A DNA stretch of 64,000 nt from Myrmaecium sp. VS I D KN 1 (taxonomy: Eukaryota > Ascomycota > Dothideomycetes > Valsariales > Valsariaceae), in NCBI GenBank assembly GCA_019775845.1, contig JADQAV010000019.1, positions 1 through 64,000 on the forward strand, in the 5' to 3' direction. This document shows positions 22,978-34,490 of this stretch, piece after piece. The position numbers and the translations under genes were made by a program. Numbering within the stretch: position 1 is the stretch's first letter; every line of letters begins with the position of its first letter. A model generated the notes under the pieces. The model saw nothing but the letters and a program-made list of their open reading frames with translations, was not told the DNA's origin and ran no database searches.

Positions 22978-23968
22978 GTTGACCGGTGTCCCTTGGCATA
23001 TCCGCGTAAACACGTGTGTCGGTCGAAGCGGAGCTGCTCAACAGCAGCTCGGGATGAGGGAAGATGTGGTCTAGACCAGCACGGAGTTGTCGTATCGCTT
23101 CACAGCCACAGTTGGGGTATATAGAGAGGGGGAGGGTTGAGGAAGAGCCGCGCAGCACAGCGATGGCAAATGGTGGTGAGCTGCGAGAGGTTCGAGTCGG
23201 CGAGGGTCGATGTGTGTTGTGTGAGAGCGAGAGACAGCAAGTGCGGGACGGACGGTGGCGGTGCAGGTTGGTGTGGCGGTGCAGACCGCATGTGGCGTCA
23301 GCAGCAGCTTCTCCGACTGGCATATGACGTTCGGTTTTAGGTGGGTTTAGATGGATGATCCATCTGATTCGCTGTGCGACCGCCGAGCAGCCTAGTGCCA
23401 GCGAATCTTCCCTCTCATCTCCCCGTCCCGTTGCACGCCTGGCGTCATCACTGGCAGGCTCGATCTGCTCGCCCTTCGTTTTACCCTGGCACTTGCCCAC
23501 TTCTTGTTGTATTCCCTGTACTGTATACTAGTATAGTAGTATATCACTCTCTGCCCTTCCGTCGTGACATTCGCTGTATATCAATATATCCCTCGTCCTC
23601 TTCCTCTTCCTCTCCTTTTCACTCTGTCTCGCGCCCTTCCGTCCCCAGAGCCGCCCTTCTCTCCTATTCGTACCCATCCCGCGCTTGTCCAGAACGCCCG
23701 TTTCAGCCGCCTTCGAGGCCAGCCATTCGATTGCGTTTGCCGCAGCTCGACTCAAACTCCGGCGCATCGGGAGTTCAGACGGCTTGTCCGTCATCCCACT
23801 GTACATAAACGCTGCATCGGTCCAGCAAACCCGGGTATCCATCGCAAACGCCGGACCGTATCGCTTTTTTCCTTCCGTCCGTCCTGTATATCATCTTTGT
23901 CATCGCCTCATATCGTCTCTTTCGTTTTGGTATATCCGCTTGCTGCCGTCTGAACACGCTTCGATACC
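22978..23968. promoter_or_regulatory. Divergent promoter region, DCP2 / DUF4112 gene
   Basis: About 1 kb between divergent start codons. It contains CT-rich stretches (about 23,590-23,640) and a short AT-rich patch (23,520-23,545) that could be core-promoter sequence. Open frames on both strands look random. No specific regulator site is supported. Confidence 0.45.
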
Positions 23969-24886
23969 ATGGCGAACGTCGTCACCAAATATGCCGCGAG
24001 AAAGATGCTGGGGAAGCAGCTGGACAAGTATCAAAAACGGGATCCGGCGGATGACTACGTAAGTCTACGCCTTCTCTCTCTCCCTATCTCTCTTGACCTC
24101 CTGCCCTGACCTCCTTGCCTTCTCCAGGATCCATACTACGCCTACATCGAGAAGCCGAGGAGATTTGGCGGCACCAAGCGCGTGAAAGTGAAGAAGCAGA
24201 TCCCGGATTACCTCCCCGAACATGACGCCGTCATCCTGGCGAAGATGCGGCAGCGCGCATATTGGCTGGACTGTAGCCTATTCTCCCTCCTCGGCGTCCG
24301 CTTCGGCTGGAGCAGCGTCATCGGGCTCGTTCCCGCCGCGGGCGACCTGATCGATGGTCTCTTCGCTCTCATGCTCTACTGGCGCTGCACCAAGGTCACG
24401 GGCGGTTTGCCCTTCACCACTCATCTCTTGATGCTCTTCCACATCGCTGTCGATTTATGCATTGGACTGGTTCCCATCATCGGCGACGTTTTCGATGCCG
24501 CCTACAAGGCCAACACCAAGAACTTGCGGGTGCTGGAGGAGTACCTGGATCAGAAGTACAAACCGGACGAGCTGCGCCGCGAGGAGAAGAAGCTGAAGCG
24601 AGAGAGCCGACCTCCGCCAGCGACGGCGGTTGTCTACCCCGAGGACGACAGCGACCTCCGAGGCAGCGAAGACCGTCTCGTCCAGGCTGAACCAGTTGGG
24701 AACCCGGCGGGACGGAGAGACGAAGCCGAAGCCGCTGCCGCTGTCCCTGCCCTTGGCCGTGATGCCTCCGCTACTCCTTCCCCCTGGAAAGAGTGGTTTA
24801 GCGGATTCAAGAAGAATCGCCGTCCGGAACACGATGTCGAGGCTCAGATACCCTCCGTCCAAGAGCAAGGAGTCATTCGCGAGTAG
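23969..24886 (+). CDS. DUF4112-type membrane protein
   Basis: Two exons, 23969-24058 and 24128-24886, with a 69-nt intron; 282 residues. The N-terminal MANVVTKYAARKMLGKQL and DPYYAYIEKPRRFGGTKRVKVKKQIPDYLP are typical of a widespread fungal family. The central domain (about 90-180) has two hydrophobic segments with repeated LVPAAGDLIDG and LVPIIGDVFDAAYKANTKN, the hallmark of DUF4112 (PF13430). A charged segment (EEYLDQKYKPDELRREEKKLKRE) and a disordered acidic tail follow. The repeat of GDxxD-like words in two loops suggests an internal duplication. Biochemical function is unknown. It starts 1 kb from DCP2, transcribed away from it. Confidence 0.88.
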
Positions 24887-25378
24887 TGATCTCCTCTCTT
24901 TTGCCTTAACAGAATGTTGCGCCTCTGGATGTCTTCACTCTCTTCCAATTTCGTACGAGACCTTATCCCCGTGTTCTCCAATCCCCTTGAGCGCTTTACT
25001 GTCGATGGCACTTGTTTCCATCGCCACTTTCCTCAATTTTCCTTGCATTCAGTAAATCACTGTGCATTCTGATACCACTCGCATCGCCCCGCTCTTATTC
25101 ATCTTTCGTAAATTACTGCCAATTCTTATATCGGCCGCATCGTACCGTTCTTGTTTCTTGTGTTGCGAAATGTATATTCACCTTGTAATCTCTTTTGTGG
25201 AGGCATAAATACCAAACTCATGAGTCATGACCAACCTAATCAAATATACAAATTTAAGGACAATGTTAGAGCTTCTTACATATCACATATCCTTTCCTCT
25301 TCCACTTTAGAAATGGGCGGAAGTCCAGCTGTATTTGCATAGATGTTCGAAGATTGGAGGCACCGAACGCGGCACTCA
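24887..25378. other. Convergent 3' intergenic region
   Basis: Moderately AT-rich sequence between two converging genes, consistent with 3'-UTRs and transcription termination. I see no gene or repeat. Confidence 0.45.
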
Positions 25379-27923
25379 CTACCCAGCATGCGGCACCCAC
25401 TCCGCCCACTCCACGGTGCGATACCAGCCCTCCCCCTCCACGCCCCCCACCCGCAACCCGATGAAGACCTCCACCATGACAAAGCCCCGGCCGACGATAT
25501 ACAGCATGGCGACGGAGCCAACGAAAAAGATCAGCAGCCCGGCCGCCGCCTCCAGCATCCCAGCCAGCACCCGGCGCAGCCACCACGCCCACCCGCGGCG
25601 CGGCGAGGCCCGCTGCGGGGGCCCGAAGACGCGCTCCGCCAGCCGCAAGCTCTCGAACATGGCCGCCCAGCCCAGGGGCGCGGCGACGAAGCTCAGGGCC
25701 GAGGCGCGCCAGGCCCACATCTCGAAAAGGGTCGGGAAGGCGGTGTTCCAGGCGGCGAGGTGGATGGCGCCGTAGGCGGCGCCGAGGAGGGCGGGGGGCA
25801 CGGGGTGCTCGGCGAGGGTGGCGGTGCCGCGGGAGAGGAAGTAGGGTTTGCCTGGGCCGTGGGCGGTGGGCCGGAGGGGGGGCAGGTAGGGGACGGCGTA
25901 GGGGAGGTCGATGGTGTGGACGCGGAGGTAGAGGACGTTTGGGGCGAGGGACGAGGATGTGGAGGAGAGCTGAGATGATTGTCCTTGGGATAATGTAGGG
26001 GAGGGTGGGAGAGGCGTCTGAGACGGGGTCGGGGAAGGGGGAGGCGGCCTTTGAGAGGGCGTTGGAGAAGGTGGAAGCGGTGTTTGAGAGGGTGTGGGAG
26101 AGGGTGGAGGAGGCTTTTGATAGGGTATGGGAGAGGGTGGGAGAGACGTTTGGGAGAGTGTCGGAGACAGTGGAAGAGGTTCCATAGATGGGGTCGGAGA
26201 GGGCGGAAGCGGCGTTTGGGAGGGTGTCGGAGAGGGTGGAAGAGGTGTTTGGGAGGGTGTCGGAGAAGGTGGAAGCGGTATTCGGGAGGGTGTCGGAGAA
26301 GGTGGAAGCGGCTTTTGAGGAGGGGCGGTAGATATTGAAGATGTTTGGGATGGAGACGGCGAGGGCGGAGAAGGCTGGATCCGGGCTTGAGAGGGAGAAC
26401 GTGAGCGTCGACCCATGGAGGGAGGTGGTGAGACTGAGCCTAGGGAGGGAGGTAGTGAGGTTGAGCCGATGGAGGGAGAACGTGAGCCAGAGCGTAAAGA
26501 CGCCGATGACTCGGTCGATGAACGTGGTGACATTTGTGGGAGCGATGTCCGAGAAGATGATGGCCGTGCTGGTTGAGTTTCATGCTTCACTTCTTTCTCA
26601 AAATCCTCAGCGAGATGCTTTCGCACGATGTCGATATGTCTCCGGAGGTACTCGGTAGCCCGATTGGCGCGCTGAAGATGCTCTGCCATGAGCGCTGCGT
26701 TTTCCGGATCACCAGGGCCCGTGTAGTTTTCGTCGGAGTACTCGTCCAGCAATGGTGGGGAGGAGTAGCCATCGAGCGAGGCGATCGCCAAGCGCACGCG
26801 ACCAACTTTGCTGAGATGCCGTCTGCAACCGGCGTGCGCACTTCTGACTTCCCGTATATCCACTGTAGTCCTATCGTAATCCGGGGGAGCATTATCCGGA
26901 CGGTGATAGAAGTGTCGGGTATGCTGTCGGCCTGGCGTTGGATGAGCGCTCTTTACAGGGAGTCGATGGCGAACTTACGGATCTCGCATCTATCATGAAC
27001 AGCGCAGCAAGGTCTTTTGCTCGCTCATCTTCACATATCACAGGATACTCCGCATCGTACGGCTTTTTGAGCCACAGAGAATACATGCAGAACGCACACA
27101 CGACGTGTGCCAACACATGCACTTCAAGTAGCGTTAGGGGAAGCTTCTGGGCTGCTCGAGCAATGCATTGAAGGAGGAACCATCCAGCTTGGAGGCACAC
27201 AAGTGCCTTCGCCGTACCGTCAGCGTTGCTTTTGTCTCTCACTGCTTCCTGGGAGATGTCTGGCAGAAGGCCAAGCCTTGCGAGCAATAGCATTGCTGGC
27301 GGTGTGAAGGTCGCCCGAGACTGCGGCCAGAAGGTACTGCTATCAACAGCAAAGCCCCCTGAAGTCGCAAAGAAAGCCTGTTCAATCGTCCATTCCTCGC
27401 GTTTCTTCGCGGGCAATTTCTGTGATAGTGGCGGAGGCGATACTGATGATCCTTGACTCCGACTGTCCGGCCTCACCGATGATGCAGAGTCCTGCGACAA
27501 ACGAGTATGGCCTTGATCGTTGCTTGACCGATCATCGAGGGTCTTTTCAACCCCTTGACCTTTCCTGATTGCGTTGATGTCTTTTTGAAAATCGACAGCA
27601 GAACATCGCTGGTCCCACGCGCAATACAGGACGACTTCCGGGACAAATATCGCAACGAGCATCCACCAGAACCTCCGTAGAAACTTCTTAAACCAATGAT
27701 TGTCAGGCCGTATGTGCGGGTGATACGCCGTCCAAGCACACAACGAAAGCGTTGTCAAGCAGGAAAGAATCAAATCCCACGTGCTCCGCGCATTCGGCGC
27801 ATCAACCCATCCAGAGGTCGTCGTATTGCTCGCGGTGGCTCTCTTGTCAAACGTGACAGGTCCCAACGGCAAGCCAGCGACATTTTCGAATCTCCAAAAT
27901 GCCAGGCAAAGCAGGAAGAGCAT
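25379..27923 (-). CDS. Fungal multi-pass membrane protein with proline-rich loop
   Basis: Two exons, 27923-26979 and 26923-25379, join in phase through a 55-nt intron (GTAAGT...GACAG), giving 829 residues. The N-terminus is a likely signal peptide (MLFLLCLAFWRFENVAG). The conserved block GWVDAPNARSTWDLILSCLTT, then CAWTAYHPHI, a TM ending PEVVLYCAWDQ, EEWTIEQAFFATSGGF and LWLKKPYDAEYPV match a large uncharacterised ascomycete membrane-protein family. After the intron come an acidic region and a Ser/Pro-rich loop with about ten 11-residue units of the type PLPPSPTPSQT (about residues 510-630). The C-terminal part has family-like HPVPPALLGAAYGAIHLAAWN and two to three TM helices. The function of the family is unknown; paralogues are often numerous in Pezizomycotina genomes. 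The intron call is supported by frame and the restored HTRHFYHRPDNAPPDYD segment. Confidence 0.85.
25985..26330 (-). repeat. 33-bp coding minisatellite (about 10 units)
   Basis: About ten tandem units of 33 bases, visible on the + strand as repeats of ggagagggtg and gtttgggagggtg words, encode 11-residue PPSPTPSQ-containing repeats in the membrane protein. Units differ at a few positions (for example TPL, KPP, RPP starts), so the array is not newly homogenised throughout. Period is a multiple of three, so unit gain or loss keeps frame. Confidence 0.92.
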
Positions 27924-29504
27924 CTGGTCTCGGAGACAGGGCGGAAACCATAGACGGAAAAAGGGACAGATAGAAAATGTTGATGCGAAACGGCATCAAA
28001 GCGATCCAAAGCACATCGAAAGGAAAGGAAAAGACGTAAACAACACCACAAAAAGGGCCATGCGGCCCTTTCTGTAGGCAGCAAGACAGCAACAAAGATC
28101 CCAAGACAGAGGTTCCAGCATCCAGACATGGCGGCTATGGTGTTTCATGCTCCACGCGGCGCAGGCGCCTAAGCGCCGGCCTATCATGGCTGAGCGGCTT
28201 CCAGCGCCAATCAGGCCGTGTCTCTCGCTTGGCATCTGGATTTTGTGTCCTGCAGGTCCCGGCGTGGTTTGTGTCCAGTCGCGCCGATGGCAGTGGTGAG
28301 TGCCGAAACGAAGAAGGAACACGCAGGCAGTGAAAAAGCATGAGAAAAGAATGAAAAAAAAAAAGAGAGGAGAAAAGCGAGCCAAGCACCGCCTCGCAGA
28401 ATCCCGATGATGAGGGCCAACCGATCGCTGCGATTTGTCGTGGTTGGGGTGATCTTCCATGCATGTTAGGAGGCATCACAAAAAGCAAGAGAGAGGAACA
28501 GAGGAGAAGATGAACCCATGGTGGTGAGTACAGTCTCCATCCAGGCGCAGCCAGTGGTTAGCGTGATCTTCTACACATCCTGGATAGAGAGATATAGCAG
28601 CTCGAAACAGCTTCTGATTAGCATGCACGAGGATTCAAATCCTTTGCTCTCGTTTGGTTAGCCAAAGCAAGCCGCAACGCGAACCAGCGTGCCTGGTGAA
28701 TGGTGACAAGGGTGCAAAGTGTGTGCGAGTGCATGCAACTCGTACCTTGCATGTCGTCCACAGCAAGGCGACCTTCGAACCCCACTCACCAACATCCCCT
28801 GCCCAAACAGAAGAAGGCCCATCAATCAAGACGAGGGTGCCACTTTTGTTTGCTTTTGCTCGCTTTCTGTCAACGCAGGCAGCCAAACCGAAGTGTCGGT
28901 GTCAAGGATGGTTTGTGTCTAACAACACCGTCGATGACGTTCAGACGAGGGCGACGTGATCACCGCTGTGGAGTCGTTGGGAGCGAAGCAACCAAGAAGA
29001 AGACGAAGAGAGAAAAAAGCAAGATTTCTTGATGCGTGACTGGTCGGCGGTGCGTCTCAGGTACCTACGGTCCCCATCTCAGGCGGCAGCGGATTGGAGT
29101 TGCGGTATACGAGGCTTGCCAGCGCAGCGCAGAGCAGGGCAACACATCCCAACGTCAAAGGGCAGAGATGAGATCTCAGGTACAGAACCCGATGGGCGAC
29201 AGATGTCAGGGCGGCCGAGAGATGATGTGTGTGCGTTTGGCATGGTTTTTATGGGCCCTGGAAGAAGGGCTGGGAAATGCAGTTCTCGTCGCGGTGGGTG
29301 ATGGAACCGAGGGAATGGGTGGTGGATATGGATGTGGAGGTGAAGCTCAATATGCGGATGTCATGGTGGAAGTCATGGTGGATGCCGATGTGGATTGTGA
29401 ATGCGGACTTGGATCCGGGAGGGACGACAAGTCGGTGAGCGGTGGCAACTCTTGCCGAGGCCGACCGCTATCCGAAGCCGCTCCGCTTTTCTCAGCCTCA
29501 GCCT

Positions 29505-29530
29505 CAGCTCACTCACTCACTCACTCACTC
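29505..29530. repeat. (CTCA)n microsatellite
   Basis: About five to six CTCA tetranucleotide units in the long intergenic region. Confidence 0.85.
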
Positions 29531-30022
29531 CCGGTCACCCTCACCAACGAAGCTGAGCTGAGCAAGCAGAGAGATCTTGACATATTCAGAATACATGCAG
29601 CAAAGATCTTACAAACAGTATCTCAAGTTGCCCTCTACGCCGCAAAGCCGCATCTGCCTTATATAACGCGAGACGAGATGGATGACAGCATTCAGCCCCC
29701 AAAGCCACACTTGCCACAGGCCCAGGGATTGTTCTGTCCAACGCCCCAGCGATGAGCCCACGCTGACCGACCGACCGACCAAACGCAAACGCAAGCGCAT
29801 CCCGTCCACACCGCCGGTTCGCAGGCAAACCACATCCGCCGACTTCCACCAAACCCCCCGCATCGTTGTCACCAAAACTCAAAAAAAGGAGAAGGGGAAG
29901 GGATGAGCCGGAGAGCAAGCAAGATCTCGACAAGGATGTCGCCGCCAATCCCATCAGGAACATGGCTTGCCTTCCCTCACTCGCGTGCGGAGGCAGGGCG
30001 CCGTTCCCCCCCTGCCCTGCCC

Positions 30023-30047
30023 TTCCCTTCCCTTCCCTTCCCCTACT
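30023..30047. repeat. (CCCTT)n microsatellite
   Basis: Four to five CCCTT pentanucleotide units in a C-rich context, upstream of the hypothetical gene at 31,165. Confidence 0.8.
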
Positions 30048-31164
30048 CCTACCCCCTGCTCACCCCCTCAAACCGGCGGTGTGGAAAGGGGGAACCGAAC
30101 AAACTCAACGCCCAAGACAGAGGATACGTACCGCGTTCAGAACCGTAGACTAATGTACACGCACATCCACATCCACATTCACATCCACAGCCAGGTAGGC
30201 CCACCAGCAACCGGACCGTGCGCGGGAGGGTGGAAACGTTCCCCAGCGACGAGGAAAAAGAGGTGAGTGACAGGAGCGTGTTGCGAAACCGCGTATTCAT
30301 CAAACCACGGGAGGGCAGAACGAGAGGAGATTGAGCGAGAGGCAAGGGATATTTCCATATGCCATGGCATCGGTATAACATTCAGCGGTCAAAGTTTGTG
30401 CTTTTTATATCACCCGTGACCGACTCGTTCGATTCGTTGCTTCCTTTCTTCACCCCTACCTACCTCACCTCCTCTTTACAGCATTGGCAAAGAAGAAAAG
30501 AGAGAGAGGTATATATCTCTCTCTCAACCTCCCGATTCACATCGCACATATTTATCCGTCCACGCCTCGTTCCATACTATCCATCCCTTCCATACCCCCC
30601 ACGCCTAAGCACAGCCAAGCCCAGCCCCAGCTTCCTGTCACAAGGCTGCGCGTCGCACCGCATCGCTGACCCGCATCATCCATCATCGTCGTGGATCACA
30701 CCCGGGGAGGTACATGCATACATAGCACTACATAAACGTCACACACCCCTCCCCCGTCCCCCCTGCGTGTCATCACCAGATCCCGCACGCATACCTCCAA
30801 AGAAAAGACAAGCTCCGGAGCGGCGGGTCTGCATTATCTCATCCATCGACCACCTTTCCCGTCTCACCTCACTTTCCACCTCTCATCCCCGGCGCCGATA
30901 TCGCTTTGCTTTTCCGGCCAAGAGGAGCCGTGGCCTTTTGAGGTTTGTCCTTTCTTGTGTGGAAAGGGGAAAAGGGAGAAAAGAGAACAGGCAGCAAGCG
31001 CAAGAAAGCGAAGGGATATATAGACGCAAGAGTCTTGTCTATTCGGCGGCATCCAGCCGGCTTCAGCCTTCGCCTTCTCCGGACATCCTGCAGGGAATCC
31101 CGGATCCAAGGAACCCAAAAAGAACGAGTCAAAAGAAAAGAAAAAACAAAACAAAACAACCACC

Positions 31165-32088
31165 ATGCCATCCCGCCGCGCCCTCGCCTTCGCCGCGTGT
31201 CGAAGCCACAGCAACCTCTCCTCGACCTCGACGTCCGCATCTCCTACCCGGCCCACGGCCAAACCAGGGACGACGGCAGCCAGTAGCAGCCCAAGCACCC
31301 TCCACAACCAAATCGCCCAGCTCTTCATCGCCGCCGCAGACGAGCGACGCGACTCCGCCACCGGAAACAACGACGACGACGACGAGCTCAGCCCCTCCTC
31401 CACCGCGTCCACGCCTACTCCCAAACTCACAGTCACGCTCTCCTCCCAGCGCAGCCCGTTCTCCGCCGCCCCAGCATCCGCCAACGACATCGTCGTCCGC
31501 CTCGCCTACACCGCGCTGCCGCACCCGCTGCCGCCGCCGCCGCTCGCCCGCAAGCCCGGCGCCAGCAGCCCGCTTCCCCTCCACCTCCTCCTCGCCACCG
31601 GCACCGTGCATCAAAGCAGCCACCCGAGCCTGCGACCGGGTCTGCGGATCGCCGCGGTGTTCCCGGCGTCCCCATCGGCGCCGCCGCCATCGACAACGAC
31701 GACGACGCAAACGCTGCCCATCACGCCCCCCGACTCGCCGGGCGGCGTCAGCACCACCGGACCTGCCGAGGCGACGACGACGACCACCACCACCACCATC
31801 ACGCTGCCGCAGTTCCTGACGCTACCCGCCGCGAACGTGGTCCCGTTGCCGCCGCTGGTGGCGATGGAGCGGTTGGATCGGGTGGCGGGGGCGCTGCTGG
31901 GGGAGGGGGGCGAGGAGGGTGGGATGGTTGAGGATGTGGCCGGGTTGAAGAGGGTGTTGGGGGATGAGGGGTGGAGGGGACGGATGAGGGAGGTGGATGT
32001 GCGGCCGGTGAAGCTGCGGGAGTTGGAGGAGTGGGTGGGGGGCAGGAAGAGGGGGAGGGGGGTGGTGGTGGATATGTGGGAGCAATGA
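31165..32088 (+). CDS. Hypothetical Ser/Thr/Pro-rich protein
   Basis: An intronless open frame of 307 codons with strong fungal codon bias (C-ending codons) in its first two thirds and an A-rich leader (about 31,125-31,160) just before an ATG in good context (ccaccATGcc). The N-terminal 35 residues (MPSRRALAFAACRSHSNL) could be a mitochondrial presequence. Residues 45-60 (TLHNQIAQLFIAA) and about 80-150 look folded, with acidic (DDDD), Thr-run and Pro-rich linkers between. A C-terminal domain (about 210-307) contains ITLPQFLTLPAANVVPLPPLVAMERLDRV and ends DVRPVKLRELEEWVGG. No known family is recognised. It is probably a real, fast-evolving ascomycete gene. Confidence 0.6.
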   Translation: MPSRRALAFAACRSHSNLSSTSTSASPTRPTAKPGTTAASSSPSTLHNQIAQLFIAAADERRDSATGNNDDDDELSPSSTASTPTPKLTVTLSSQRSPFSAAPASANDIVVRLAYTALPHPLPPPPLARKPGASSPLPLHLLLATGTVHQSSHPSLRPGLRIAAVFPASPSAPPPSTTTTTQTLPITPPDSPGGVSTTGPAEATTTTTTTTITLPQFLTLPAANVVPLPPLVAMERLDRVAGALLGEGGEEGGMVEDVAGLKRVLGDEGWRGRMREVDVRPVKLRELEEWVGGRKRGRGVVVDMWEQ

Positions 32089-33142
32089 GAGGAAGATGTG
32101 AGGGGGGAGTTTCGTGGTTATTGGTTTTCTTTTTTTCCCTTTCTTTTCTCCTTTTCGGTTCAGTCGTGGCTTCATACTCCAACATTACCCGGAGGAAGCC
32201 TTTCTTGTTTCCTTTTCCCATTTTTTTTTCCTGCTCCCCTCTTCTCTCTTGTGGCGCGCCGCATCTATATCCCCCGTTTCCCCTTTTTCTCAGGTTCCCT
32301 TTCCATCCCACATTCAACCAGCGTCCCAGCATCCTCAATCGTGGTGGTCCTTTCTAGAATCATAGACTCAACACCGCATCTATAGATTTCCCTCAGGTCA
32401 AAGCCTCCTCTCTGTCCGGTGGACTCACGTCCCCAGGCTACCTCCTCCACTCTACAGCTCTGTACGTAGCGCACTCTAATCCCCAAAATCTTCTACATCT
32501 GTTTTCTTTTCGAAAGACCCTGTGATTCCCGTCGAATGGAATGTAGACCTCATGACCGCGTTTTCGAACCAGAAACCGAAAAGAGAACAGCCGGTGACCC
32601 AAAGACAGAAAGGGAGGCAGAAAGCGAACTTGCGGTGTACTCCCCCTGCTTCCCTCCGTCTCACAAGCAGGCCTACATGCTTGACTTCCCACGTGGCAAC
32701 GTAAGCAAGATGCCAAGCACCAACCGCGCTCACGCCACGAGACAGACCTCGTGCGAGGGACGTTTTCACAGCAGCCGTCGTCGGCCAGCGTGCCGATCGA
32801 GATCGCGGTACCTTCGTCCCGAGATACCTTGGCTTCCCCTTCGTTGTCTTCGTTGTCACCCCGCATATTCGGGCTTGCATGGCGTGTACCAAGGCGTGGA
32901 TGGTCGGTTTGAGGTGCTCCCGTGGCTTCCTGTCCCACCTCGGATAGGTACAGTACAGTACAGGGATAGAGCGAAATCGCGTGGCCGTCAGCCGGAGCCC
33001 GCCGGGCGGCTCGTAGGTACCTTAGGAAAAAGAAAGAGGCGGGGGAGGCGGGTCATCTCCATGCCGACCCGAGCACATCGGCTCCCGCGCGTGCGCGGGC
33101 GCGCGCGCCAGCTGTTGTCCCCCCCATCACCCACGCACCGCT
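32089..33142. other. Convergent 3' intergenic region
   Basis: Between the stops of the hypothetical gene and CTU2. The first 250 bases are T-rich, typical of a 3'-UTR. An open frame on the + strand (32,536-33,450) overlaps the CTU2 3' end and has no family features, so it is treated as a shadow. Nothing else is supported. Confidence 0.45.
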
Positions 33143-34490
33143 TCACCCCCTCACGCCCCTCCAACAGCCATAACAGACGCCCTCCCCACCCTGCGCCGTC
33201 CCGCCTTGATCCCCGCCCCACACCGCCCCGCCCAGCTCGCCCGTCCGCACCAGGCCCTGGCAGCACTTGCACCGTTCCCCCTCTTCATCCTTCAACCCCT
33301 CCAGCCGACCCCCGGTACGCACGACGTTCGCCACGATGGAAGGGTACTGCGTCTCCACGCCCTCGAAGTAGGTCCGCATCAGCGCGTCGATCGTGTTGCG
33401 GCGGCCGTCCACGGGCGTCGGGGCGACGGGCTCCCAGACGAGGGGCGTGAGCGGGGGGTCCAGCATCGCGGCGTGGGCCTGGAGCTCCTTGCGCAGGAGT
33501 TCGCGGAGGGGCAGGTAGACCCGGACGCGGTCGCTGCCGGGCGCCAGCTGGCCGTCTTCCAGGAGCGCCGGGATGGAGAACCCCCGGCCCTTGGCGGTTT
33601 CGGCGAGGACGGCCTCGGCGAGCCGGGTCGTGGTGGAGGCGTAGAAGATGCCTTCGCTCGCGGTGTTGGCGGCAAAGGCGTGGATGAGGGAGCGGGTGAG
33701 GAGGTTGGTCAGGTCGGTGCGGGAGGTGGGGGAGGGGAGGGAGGAGAGGAGATGCTGGAGCTTGGCTTCGGGGTCGGCGGAGGGAGGGAACGTGACGGAG
33801 AGGCTGGAGAAGTCGGGGAGATAGGCGCGGTAAGGGTCGGTGAAGATGGAGGATAGGGGAAGGGTGGTGTACGGATAGCCCGAGTACGTGGATTGCGTTT
33901 GCTGGACAAGAGATGCGGGAGCGGGAGGGAGATTGTCCGCAGAGGAGGTGTCGACGTGCAGGAGCTGGAGCGCATAGCCGGTGCGGTTGGTGCGGGCGCG
34001 CTGCGAGCGAAGCTGAGCGTCGAGGATGTGTAGGAGGGTGAGTGAGGATAGCCCGTGAGAGATGGGAAGGAGAAAGACCCGGAGATGGTTCGGGTCGCTG
34101 TGGCGGACACGGAAAGATTCCAGTCGTTTGGTGACCTTGGAGGAGACGTAGGAGAGGAAGCAGGATCTGGATAGTTTGATATGAGAAGGTGAATCTGGAG
34201 GCTAGAAGAAGCAAGGATATATGTGATCAAGGGAATGAAGGAAGAAAAAACTTGAACAATATGATGCTGCCCTACCCATCGGGCAATATTACAAGTAAAG
34301 CACAGAAAAAGATGCGAAAGAGATGTGATTCGGCAGACTCCGATTTGACTATAGGAAATTCTGAGCAAGTATAGACTTACCTGCACAACGGCAGATTCCT
34401 ACCCGCGATGACAGCTTCGGAAATGCCGCATTTCTTGCAGGTCTGACCGGTGGCCGAGTCTTTTACAATATCCTTGCCCGGCATGTTCAT
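33143..34490 (-). CDS. NCS2: Cytoplasmic tRNA 2-thiolation protein 2 (Ctu2/Ncs2)
   Basis: Partner of Ctu1/Ncs6 in the Urm1 pathway that 2-thiolates the wobble uridine (mcm5s2U34) of tRNA Lys, Glu and Gln in the cytoplasm. Two exons, 34490-34381 and 34166-33143, separated by a rather long 214-nt intron; 377 residues. The junction restores NLPLCRSCFLSYVSSKV. The N-terminal Cys pairs CKKCG (about 19-23) and LCRSC form a zinc-binding site. Then come TKRLESFRV, the PP-loop-like region LLPISHGLSSLTLLHILDAQL (serine/glycine-rich but not a full SGGxDS), and YALQLLHVD. The C-terminus has a second Cys cluster, CKCCQG and VCYGCWRG. An in-frame ATG two codons downstream (34,484) is an equally possible start. 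It is divergent from the PTM1-like gene 402 bases away. Confidence 0.9.

Larger units (their letters stand above)
27924..31164. other. Long intergenic region without supportable gene
   Basis: This 3.2 kb holds the promoter of the minus-strand membrane-protein gene and the promoter plus 5'-UTR of the hypothetical gene at 31,165. One open frame of 239 codons (29,036-29,755) has low-complexity, unbiased composition and no family signature, so I do not call it. Tandem words occur: ctca repeats about 29,505-29,530, gacc repeats about 29,765-29,780 and cccttccctt repeats about 30,025-30,050. The last 700 bases are CT-rich, like a fungal promoter. Confidence 0.45.

Noticed and set aside
28560-28660. 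tRNA-like hairpin around AGGATTCAAATCCT
   Set aside because: It is a simple palindrome with a four-base loop, not a seven-base T-loop, and no cloverleaf fits around it.
29036-29755. 239-codon open frame in the long intergenic region
   Set aside because: Composition is low-complexity, there is no family signature, and equally long frames occur by chance in GC-rich DNA.
32536-33450. 304-codon plus-strand frame over the CTU2 3' end
   Set aside because: No conserved motif, runs antisense to a confident gene, and is Arg/Pro/Ser-rich like a shadow frame.
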